Source: Thuidium tamariscinum
Lineage: Eukaryota > Streptophyta > Bryopsida > Hypnales > Thuidiaceae
Assembly: GCA_947034885.2 (NCBI GenBank)
Contig: OX344755.2
Coordinates: 21,645,052-21,709,051, forward strand
Reading direction: 5' to 3'
Length of the DNA stretch: 64,000 nucleotides
Shown: positions 47,282 through 56,085 of the stretch, piece after piece
Layout of the letters: each line of letters begins with the position of its first letter
Numbering within the stretch: the first letter of the stretch is position 1
Program-made: the position numbers and the translations under genes
Notes under the pieces: generated by a model
Databases searched by the model: none
The model's input: only the letters and a program-made list of their open reading frames with translations
What the model was told of the DNA's origin: nothing

Positions 47282-49150
47282 GAACCCTTAACCCCTAAAG
47301 GTTTTGGACTATGTTTTCACCAAAACCGCTTCAAAACTGTCATTTTTTAGACAACTATCAAATTTTTAGAAAAAAACAATTTTTGACAAAAATAACCGTA
47401 GGATCTTTTAGATAACAAGTTTAAGAATATGTGGAAAAAATTTCAGCAATTTCTGCCGTGTAGATTGCAAGATATTAGTGTTTAAAGTCACAGAAATCAT
47501 TTTTTTACCACTGCGGAAATCCGGGCAGCTGCACTTCAGAAGACCATATTTGTGTGGAAAAATGTCCAAAATGATTGTAACTCTTTGGATTCATTTTTCA
47601 AGTGAAATTGGCTACATGCTTGAAAATTTTCAGATCATTTGAAATCGTACAACATATAGGAAAAAAATAGTAAGTAGAAAGAAGTAGAAAATGAGCCAAA
47701 ACACTAAATTATTAACAATTTATTTATAGAGTTAAAAAAAGACAATCCCAATGGTTGTAATGTTGTGTTAAACAATATACACCCAATGTTTTTATTTTTT
47801 TTCAAAAATATTAAAAATTGAATTAAATAAAGAATTTCAAATTTTTTTTGTAGTGTAGAGATTTTATAACTAGCCAAAACTACCTCAAACTAAAAATCCT
47901 CATAACTTTTGACTCATTAATCAGAATGGAATGATTCAAAGGTTTCCACTTTGATAAAAATCAAAGAAACCAATTTCAAATTTTAATTTCTTAAAAAAGT
48001 AATTTTTGAAGAAGTTTTTTTTGTTGCCCGGGCTGCCCACCGAGTAGAGAAATTAGATATCAACCAATAACTTTTTCACTATCTAGTCAAAAGTTATGAA
48101 AATTGTTGGGCCTTAAAGCTACTCCTTGGGCACATGTTGTGTAAAAATTTCAGAGAAAAAAACCAAAAACTCCATCTGTAATGAGCTGCCCGAAATCACT
48201 ATGTTGCCAAAAAACGCAGTTTGGTCCTTTAGGGGTTAAAGGACCGTCAATATACTTTCACCAAAAGCGCTCCAATTGCCTCCAAAAAACCAAAACTGCC
48301 ATTTCTAGTACAAGTACCAAAATCTTTGGAAAAAAACTTTTTTTGACATATCTGATCGTAGGATATTGTATTGTATAGTATCAAAAGCATGTGGTAAAAA
48401 TTTCAAACATTTCCACTGAGTGGATTACAAGATATAAGCATTCAAATTAACTGAAATCATTTTTTTTACACTGCGAAAGCCGAAAAGCAAGGCAGCTGCA
48501 CTTCCCAAGCTCACATTTCTATGAAAAAATGACCTAAATGGTCGTGCCTCTTTGGATTGGTTTTCCTACAGAAGTTGGGCACATGCTTAAAAATTTTCAA
48601 ATCATTTGGAATAGTACAACGGATAGGCAAAAAATAGTAAATACGTAGTAGTAGAGAATGATAAAACGCACTACATTATTTACAGTTGAAATATGGAATT
48701 GAAAATTCCCAATCCCAAATTTCCAATGGTTGCAAATTTGAAATGTTGTAATAATGTATCTACATCCTACGATTTTATTTTCGTCCAAAAATATTGGAAG
48801 TTGGGTAAGATAAAGGATTTCAAAGTTTATTTTAGAGTAGGAAATCCAAAATTACCCGGAAACAGAAAATCCACATCACTTTTGACTCATTCATCAAAAT
48901 GGAATGATTCAAAACTTCACACGTATCCAGAACTCTAGAAAAAGAATTTGTGGAATTCTTGTTTATGAAATAAGTGATTTTCTCTGATTTGCATGAAATG
49001 CCCTGTTACAAAAAAAAAGTAACATATTAGGCTATAACCTTTGACCGGTATTTTCAAATGCCATGAAAATTTGGTGCATATGACAGATCTTCCTCGCCCC
49101 CACATTGGTCAATTGACTCAATTCCATTCAAATTTTAGCCTCAAATCTGG
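47282..49150 (+). repeat. two tandem copies of the 0.95-kb AT-rich repeat
   Basis: Unit 1 (47282-48236) and unit 2 (48228-49150) each run through ACCCCTAAAGG, AAAACTGTCATTT-like DNA, the GTAGGAT core (47398 and 48357), GGCAGCTGCACTTC, the CAATGGTTG block and the CATAACTTTTGACTCATT-like block. Copies at 36.75 and 37.56 kb complete the family. The units are non-coding and moderately diverged. Confidence 0.85.
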
Positions 49151-49177
49151 ATATCCCCGCTCGTAAGCAGGGTTGTC

Positions 49178-49392
49178 ATACCAGGCGGACGTCCGGTTCG
49201 CCCGTCCGTCCGTCCGGGACGTCCGATAGAGCTCTCGCCCGTCCGGTAGAGTCAACACATAGTTGACTTTTTGATAATGGAAAAATAGGCCACGTGGTTG
49301 CCACGTGGTTGCCATGTGGATTCCCGAACATGCAAGGCGCAGACGGGATCGTCAGGGCGGGGACGCGGTCGTCAGGGCGCGGACAGGATTTG
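49178..49392. repeat. left subterminal arrays, GGACGTCC and GTCAGGGCGCGGAC motifs
   Basis: Positions 49178-49250 hold CGGACGTCC and CGTCCGTCCG words, and 49330-49392 hold two GTCAGGGCGGGGACGCGG-type copies. The second motif is the reverse complement of that at 55.7 and 61-63 kb. Confidence 0.7.
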
Positions 49393-50025
49393 GGACCACC
49401 TTAAAATTAATTAATATGCTTCTACATATTTCCTTTTTATATTCCATATTCCCACTTTCCTAGTCACTCCAACACTTTATATTTTTCTTAATGTTACATC
49501 ATATCACTCTAATTAGTCTAATACCCAAACCATTTTCATATCCAAATTACTCCACCATTCCATTTTTTTTAGGTGTGAAATTACATCATTCTAACATCCA
49601 AACCATTTTCATATCCAAATCACTACACCATTTTATATTTTTAGGAGGTGTTAAATTACCTCACTATAACATGCAAACCATTTCCATATCCAAATCACTT
49701 CTGCATATGTGACTCCTAAAACATAGGCATAGTGGAAAAAATCAAGTGTATGCATTTTTATACCAAACTATTGCATCCATAGTTTTCATTTACGTTTTAT
49801 CATCAATTCATAGAAGTCATAAAAAATGCCATGAGGAAAGACCAATGAAAGGGCATATTAATATATTTTGGGATTTTGAGTATGGTACACAATTACACAT
49901 CCGATTTAATATATATTCAAGCTGTTTGGCAATTGCCAAGTAGGTACATAGGCTCCTCTACGAGGATGATTTTCTTCTATGCCTGAAATATATGCTAAAC
50001 TACAAAAAATATTAAAAACAAAATA
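49393..50025. other. 3' flank of kinase gene
   Basis: AT-rich, with three diverged tandem copies of a roughly 65-bp unit at about 49500-49700 sharing CAAACCATTTTCATATCCAAA and CATTTTATATTTTTAGG-like words. No gene. Confidence 0.6.
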
Positions 50026-50565
50026 CTATGTACGATAACAACAATCCGGCATCGTCCAACAGTGGGGGGCCTTCTTCAATTTCTCTAGAACATCTGGCAC
50101 TGTTGCCCTTTCACGCACATCTTCTTTTACGAGGCTTCCCAATTTGATCATGAAATTCTGATACTGCTCTGGGTTTTTCGTTGTGAAGTATTTAGGGTCC
50201 CACTCTTCTTTCCAAATTGCAGAAGCTATCCATCCCACTGCATATGCATCAGCTGCCATAGAATACAAATGCGTTTTTTGCATGGCCTCAATGGAGTTTG
50301 ATGAACCCTGCTCTCCGTATACATAAAACAATTCTGGGGCTGCAAACCTTCGCTTTTTTTTCTCCTTCGCAAGGATCTCCATACTGGGATAGCCATACCT
50401 TGATGGTTCCTTCTCCACAACTCGGCTAGAAAGTCCCCAATCACATATCCCTATGTACACCCTATTTCGTTCCCAAGGATCAAAATGGAGCAAAACATTG
50501 GATGGAGATATGTCGTTGTGCATGTACTGCGCATCATGGCATTTCCCCACAGTGACAAGTAATGA

Positions 50566-53500
50566 TGTCGTAGCACAGGAAAGCACAATTCCTTCTCTAA
50601 GGCTTTAGAATGCACTAAATTAGCCTTAAAGTGACTCGTGTATCGTTCCCAAGAGATTTGGTCGAAAGTTGACGAAAGACCGGAATACGTTAGTGGTTAT
50701 CACAACAAAACCCAAGCAAAAGACTGATCCGGTCTTGGTCTCCAACGTTCCTAAGATTTCCTTGGACCTGATTACCAGATCAATCCTTTATCCTTCCAAA
50801 CTAAGTCTATCTATCTATACCTGTATGTTCACCACCTTGATGCTTACGCTCACTAGATATGGGACTAAAGACCGGATACTAGTAGCTGGTCCAATCCCTA
50901 GTATAGTAACCAAGTGTAAGTTTAACCTCGATAACAAGAGGGATCTGCTTGTTTGGGCGTTTAGGAAGGAAGCTTACTCCTACCCTTCAAGTTTTAAAGT
51001 ATCAGAAGTTCCACTTATGAATAAAAAGAAACTACTACTACAAACAGACCGGAATATCTCACAACTGGACCGGGACTAATCCGACCCAGCAGGTCACGCA
51101 AGCACTCCTGCCTAATCCTAACAAAGACTACAACGACGGAAGAACCAGTTAGTCTAATCCCTGGTAGAATAAGGGCGGTAACTTATGCAAGAGAGCTGAA
51201 TTTCCTCACTTAGTCCTTCTTTCTTCTACAGAGACCGGATCACCATTCAGTTGGCATTTGGCCGGACGCTCCCGATCTCAAACCCAGACTCTACAAGTGT
51301 CTATCTCTATCAAAAACTCCCTAGACCAGTTTCAGAAAGCACTGTGGGATCCTGCACAAATTCCCTATCAAAACCGAATTCACTTTAAGTCCAGAGACCG
51401 GATAAACTGACCATCCGGGCACACACTTATCCACACAAGGTTGCAATCCTAACCATCACCATAAGACTTTGACAAGGTCTCATGCACACAGTCCACTTCA
51501 AAGTGAATCAGAAAGGTTCTGACTTGTATTTGCAACACAAAAACTTGTGAAAGTAAGATAACATAATGCGCGCCCGAATTCGATTACGAACCGGGTTTAA
51601 ATACTAAACTGCAAGAAAATCTAAAAGTGCAAATGGAATCAACACCAGCCGCCAAGAATGCCACCTCACATTCCTCTACAACTTGGGTAGGTTGACTTCC
51701 ACAAAACTACAAAAATACCAACAAAATAGGATCACAGATCCTACATATCTGGATCCGGTCTAAGTTCAAAAGTTCCTAACCTAAATATAACTTGGTTTAG
51801 CCGCCTTCCTATCTACCTGTAATTAATGCCCCCTATTTCCTCGCCTTCTTGAGAGGCGACGCACCTTTCCGGGCTGGCTGCTTCTTCGGAGACCGGTACA
51901 TCTTGATGGGCTTGGGTTTCGGTTTGGTCTTACCCCGCGCCCTGGCCCTGGTCTTCGTGGTCTCTGCCAATGCCTGGTCCGCATCTGAGTACTGTTCCGA
52001 CTCATCACCGGAGTCGGTCTCTTCCTCCGAGTCCTCATCTTCCTCATCTGACTCCTCTTCCTCTTCATCCCGGGCCTTCCGCTTCACCTTGGATGTCTCC
52101 GCGGTCTTCTTCTTGAATCCAGTGATGGGCGGGTGGTGCACTATCTTGCTTTGCGGGGTCTGCTCCCCCACTCTCTCGGCAGTCCGGGCTGGTCTCTGGC
52201 TTGGTGACCCGGATCCAGATCCGGTCTTCAGTATAGAGCGGACCTGCACCGTTGCCTTCGCTTCCCCTCCGGTCTTTGGTTGTGTGATGACCGTGGGTGA
52301 TGACTTGCTTGGAGAATCATCCAACAAGGTGATGAACTTGGTCTTCTCCCTTGGTGGTGTAGTTCCCCGGATTATCTCCCTCAACACAATCGGCTCGGGT
52401 TCCGGCTCCTTGGTCTTCTCGGGTTGAGAAACCCTGGGCTCTTCAATCCGGGCCGGTGGGACAGATTCCTCCTCCACTGCGTCGGTCCTGGTTCCTTCTT
52501 CCTTCGCCGGTTCAGATATGCCGGCTTCTACCTCGACAGCTGCTAGTGGTGGCTGATCCTTCGGTTGCTCCTTCTCCATCTTTGTCTCTTCCGGTCCTGA
52601 GACCGGAGCAGAACTAGCTTGGACCTCCGTGACTACTGACCGCCACTTCTCCAGCGCTGCCTCCATTTTCTTGTTGTAGGCCACCAGAGCTGTAAGCATC
52701 TGAGGACCCACCATCTTGCCTGCTTCCAAGACCTTCCTGTCGAAAAGCATGGCTTTGTTGACGACTTCACCCGGATGCGTGATGAACTCTCGGATTTCTC
52801 CGAGTGTGTTCCGGGCCTGCGTGGTGAGTCGTCTCTCTTCATCCAGCTCCTCCTGAGTGTGATGGAGCTCCCTCCTCAGGGCTGAGACCTGATTTGTTAG
52901 CCGGAGTACCTCCTCTCTGTCCCGACTATCATGAGCCTCCTGAATCAATTCTCCCAACACCTCCATGATCTTGGAGGGGGGAATAGAGCCTAAGGCTTGG
53001 CTTATGGCCCGCAATAACCCTCTCTCCTCTAGGTGGTGCTTTCTGAAATCTTCCAGGTCTCGCAGGATCCTTAGCAAGGGATCCTGTTCCCAGACCGGAT
53101 CTAACCTCTGGGCTTCCCCGGCTACTACAGGGGTTTCTAGAGGTGGATCCTCTCTTCCTACCTCTGGAACCTCCTCTACTTCTTGTGTGCCTCCTTGATG
53201 CCCCTCCTGACTCTCATCCTCGGAGTCCTCCTCATCCTGGTCATTTTCCGCTTCCGGGTCTGCAATCTCATACTCTATCAATGCAGCCCCTACCTCGTAA
53301 GCTTCCATCTCCTTCTCTCTCAAGAGGTCTAACGAATGATACAGATGAAACAGGAATGGTGAAATGGGAGAGGGTTTAGATTTCCCAATTCCTTTCACCA
53401 TTCGGTCCATCCGGTCCCTCATAACTAACCCCCAATCTATCTTCCTGTCTCCCGATAGTGCACCAAAGACAGTGTTGGCCACGGTGACCGTAATCCTACT

Positions 53501-54481
53501 AGGTCTATCCGGGTTCAAGATCGCCATCATGAACCGCAGTAGCCTCTTGTGTCTAGCAGACACACACTCTGCTACTGTAAAGCCGTCCTTCGGGTTGGTG
53601 GGCCTGCGGAACTTCCCTTGGTGGAATTTGTCCGTCCGGGTGCCCGTCGCATCTCCTCCTTGCTCGAAGGCGTACACCTTGCGCCACATCGCTGCACTCC
53701 ACTCCTTTGGCAGCGCCCGGACCGTCCCTTTCCACTCGTTGGTCTGGCCGGCCAATAGCTCCTCCACCATCGCCTCATCCTTCAGGTTCCAGGGGTGAGC
53801 CATGAACCCCTCGCAGCCCATCTGCCTGAGGTCTTCCTCCAGCTCCCTCTTGTCTTGTGCGTCAGTTGGCACGACCGGATTCACATTCCGGAAGGCTAGA
53901 ATCCTTCCTTCCTGCACCTCTTCTGCCATCTCTCACTTGACGCCTACACAATCTAGGCGCGGTCCAACTTAACTAAACCTCCCGCGCTCAAGAACCTGTC
54001 AGCTAGCGTAGTGCTATTCGCTCAACTATGTACCAGACCGGATTGACAGTTTATCTATCCCTTCTCTCTGTCTGTAGACCGAATACTCTATCTCTGGCCG
54101 GAAACCCTTTCTCGAACTGCGTGCAAGAAAGTGGCAGGACCTGGCCCTGCTTCCCTGGTCTTATACTTTTTCCCCCGGCATTAATTACTGACCGTTAGGT
54201 TTAAACCAGTCTGGTCACGTGGGAGAGATCCCGACGATCTCTAGACTCGGTAGCCACTCATTACCTATCCGGTCTCGGTCGCTAGGTGGGTGGAATCCGG
54301 GATTTCATACGCTGTCCCTTAACGTAGTTTCTGGTTTACGGTCCAGGGTCTTCCGGTTTCCGGTCTTGGTCCCAATTATGTGTAGAAACTAAGAAAACAA
54401 AAAAAAAAAATGGGGATTGAATAGATCCCTCTTCCCGTATTTTGCTTAAGAACCTGCTTAGGTGAATTCTAGGTTGCCACA
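50566..54481 (-). mobile_element. LTR-like unit, copy 3, whole, with 5-bp target duplication
   Basis: The unit is 3916 bp. It begins TGTCGTAGCACAGG and ends TTCTAGGTTGCCACA, with AATGA on both sides (50561-50565 and 54482-54486). The ends match those of the unit at 19928-23920 in opposite orientation. The body is nearly identical to copy 1 (17.8-25.3 kb). As there, only one reading frame is present, no polymerase genes are seen, and no internal duplicate of the ends was found. It therefore looks like a solo terminal repeat or a small dependent element. It appears whole and recent: clean duplication, open frame, high identity to copy 1. Confidence 0.7.
51833..53929 (-). CDS. LTR-unit protein, 698 residues, subfamily B
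   Basis: The frame is open from an ATG at 53927-53929. Domain order: a conserved N-terminal domain to about residue 235, sharing HPWNLKDEAMVEELL, TVRALPKEW, RTDKF, NPKDGFTVAEC, VANTVFGALSGDRK and SPFLFHLYHSLDLL with the 638-residue protein; an acidic DE-rich stretch; a coiled coil with EELDEERRLTTQARNTLGEI (about residues 355-400); the NKAMLFDRKVLEAGKMVGPQ block, also shared; a long proline/glutamate-rich disordered region; an EEEESDEEDEDSEEE acidic run; and a basic tail (SPKKQPARKGASPLKKARK). The tail and length suggest a chromatin- or nucleic-acid-associated protein. Function unknown. The frame runs opposite to the kinase-disrupting unit's TGTCG-to-CCACA reading, as in the nested copy. Confidence 0.65.
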   Translation of the reverse strand: MAEEVQEGRILAFRNVNPVVPTDAQDKRELEEDLRQMGCEGFMAHPWNLKDEAMVEELLAGQTNEWKGTVRALPKEWSAAMWRKVYAFEQGGDATGTRTDKFHQGKFRRPTNPKDGFTVAECVSARHKRLLRFMMAILNPDRPSRITVTVANTVFGALSGDRKIDWGLVMRDRMDRMVKGIGKSKPSPISPFLFHLYHSLDLLREKEMEAYEVGAALIEYEIADPEAENDQDEEDSEDESQEGHQGGTQEVEEVPEVGREDPPLETPVVAGEAQRLDPVWEQDPLLRILRDLEDFRKHHLEERGLLRAISQALGSIPPSKIMEVLGELIQEAHDSRDREEVLRLTNQVSALRRELHHTQEELDEERRLTTQARNTLGEIREFITHPGEVVNKAMLFDRKVLEAGKMVGPQMLTALVAYNKKMEAALEKWRSVVTEVQASSAPVSGPEETKMEKEQPKDQPPLAAVEVEAGISEPAKEEGTRTDAVEEESVPPARIEEPRVSQPEKTKEPEPEPIVLREIIRGTTPPREKTKFITLLDDSPSKSSPTVITQPKTGGEAKATVQVRSILKTGSGSGSPSQRPARTAERVGEQTPQSKIVHHPPITGFKKKTAETSKVKRKARDEEEEESDEEDEDSEEETDSGDESEQYSDADQALAETTKTRARARGKTKPKPKPIKMYRSPKKQPARKGASPLKKARK

Positions 54482-55684
54482 AATGACAATGCCAATTTCA
54501 CTCGATTTCTCCGATACGTTGCAACCCATGAAAGTTCCTCTTTCGTTAGCCCCGTAGAAATGTCATTCTCAATCTCATTCAAATCCAGTGCTTCGCTCAC
54601 TTTCGCATTGCATTTGGACAAGAAAGAAATTAGAGATCCTCCATTCCACCATAGTGTGTAGCCTTCCATTGTTTTAGGGTGGAGGTACGCAATTCGAATG
54701 ATGCCAGGATGATTCACTGGACACCCTCCTACCTCATTGATGATTGCTTGGCGTTTCTCCTTTTCATTCTTAGTCTTCAAGCTCTTCCCAGCAAAAAATA
54801 TCCAACTAGGAATGCTCTCAAGTTTCGTAAAGATCACCTTCCTCACGGTCCCATACGACCCAATCGCAATTTGTTCCGGCATGGGGATGACTTTCACGGA
54901 ACTTCCTAGCCACTTGAATGTTCCACTCACGCAATGAGCCGTTATCGCTTCTTCAATTGTCACTTTCCATGGTGCTTGCTTTTTTCTACGTGAAGAAGAA
55001 TATCGTTGAGCAAACGTTTGAATCTCCTTCACTTTTGTAACCATCTCTCTGTCCTCCGTGTCCCAGTCGCTACCATCTTCTTTCTTACCCGTGTGATAAC
55101 ACCAATTACACACTATATTGGTTGTCAAGGCGACCACTTGTTTATCCAGCCACTCTTGGTGCAACCAATAATCTGAGAAGTTGTTGAATTCTTTTGATTC
55201 TTCAAACTTTGACTCCAGCTCCCTTCGCAGGTCCCTCGTCAGTTTGTGGTACCCTTCTTCGTTGAGCGACACATACTCCCTGTTCAACATATTTGTACTT
55301 CGACGAGTGTAGAACACCACAGCTATTTTTCTCCCCTCGACTATGAATTCATGTCCAGGTATTTGGGGATTTTGTTCTTTCTTGCGTTTTTTCTGGCCTG
55401 ATGAGGAAGGATTTGATGAACCTGAGGCCATCAACGTGTTTGTACATGGAATTACCGTCTCACCGATATCATCCAAGTCTACAAACATAGGACGTTTGTC
55501 CACCGATCCACTCCCTTCACCTGCCATAATGGAAAAAAAAAGTTCCAATAGGCCTCCGTATCAATCCCGAAGCAAGAAAGTTTCAAAAAAATTCAAAAAA
55601 ACCGGGTCACATATGCAGGCCAAGCCCAGCACCCACCAAACTCACTCGCATAGGCCGTGGGAACGAACTAGCATGTGAGGCATA

Positions 55685-55985
55685 GGGCGCGGACTTGGCA
55701 AAGGAATGAGGGCGGGGACCCGCTTTATATAGTCCCCCCCCGCACGTCCCCGCCCCATCCCCATCGCGTTCCCGCCCCAACACGTGGAGTCCCCGCCCTG
55801 ACACACGCGTCCCCGCCCTGACGGAGACGTCCGCGCCCCGACAACGAAGGAGTCCCCGCCCTGACGGAGGCGTCCGCGCCCTGACATCGATGGAGTCCCC
55901 ACCCTGACAGCGATGGCGTCCGTGCCCTGACGTCCCCCGCCTGCCCCTATATAAACCCGTCCCCGCCTCACTTGTCCCCGCCCTG
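55685..55985. promoter_or_regulatory. mirror-image bidirectional promoter with GTCCCCGCCCTGACG array
   Basis: Two TATA boxes face outward: TATATAAA at 55948-55955 on the plus strand, 131 bp before the RING ATG, and TATATAAA on the minus strand at 55724-55731, 197 bp before the kinase ATG. Both sit in the same context, CTATATAAA followed by CGGGTCCCCGCC or CCCGTCCCCGCC, so the core promoter is an inverted duplicate. Between them lie about ten copies of a 16-20-bp phrase, GTCCCCGCCCTGACG with GTCCGCGCCCTGAC variants, which could serve as shared upstream activating sites. Confidence 0.7.
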
Positions 55986-56085
55986 CATACTCTCAAGCCT
56001 TCCACCTCTTCATTGAGTTGGTTGTGAGCGTCGTGCAGGGTCTTCTTGATTGCCACATGGGAGGTTTTCACATTTTCCCGTGAAA

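Larger units (their letters stand above)
50026..55527 (-). pseudogene. atypical protein kinase gene interrupted by an LTR-like unit
   Basis: The N-terminal half (54482-55527; true ATG at 55525-55527) has a novel region with HEFIVEGRKIAVVFYTRR. The kinase fold follows: IAIGSYGTV glycine loop, FAGKSLK lysine, INEVGG helix-C glutamate and HPGIIRI. The C-terminal half (50026-50560) carries the catalytic loop HNDISPSNVLL, metal-binding DWG instead of DFG, AAPELF activation-segment end and the DAYAVGW helix-F motif. Key catalytic residues are present, so the gene was probably active before the insertion. The unit at 50566-54481 lies between the halves with AATGA duplicated at its ends. The gene diverges from the RING gene at 56086 and shares its promoter region. 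Family unknown to me; plausibly serine/threonine. Confidence 0.8.

Noticed and set aside
51849-53798. Plus-strand frames antisense to the 698-residue gene (for example 51849-52427, 53364-53798)
   Set aside because: Shadows of the conserved minus-strand frame. The same antisense frames appear in copy 1 only because the DNA is similar.
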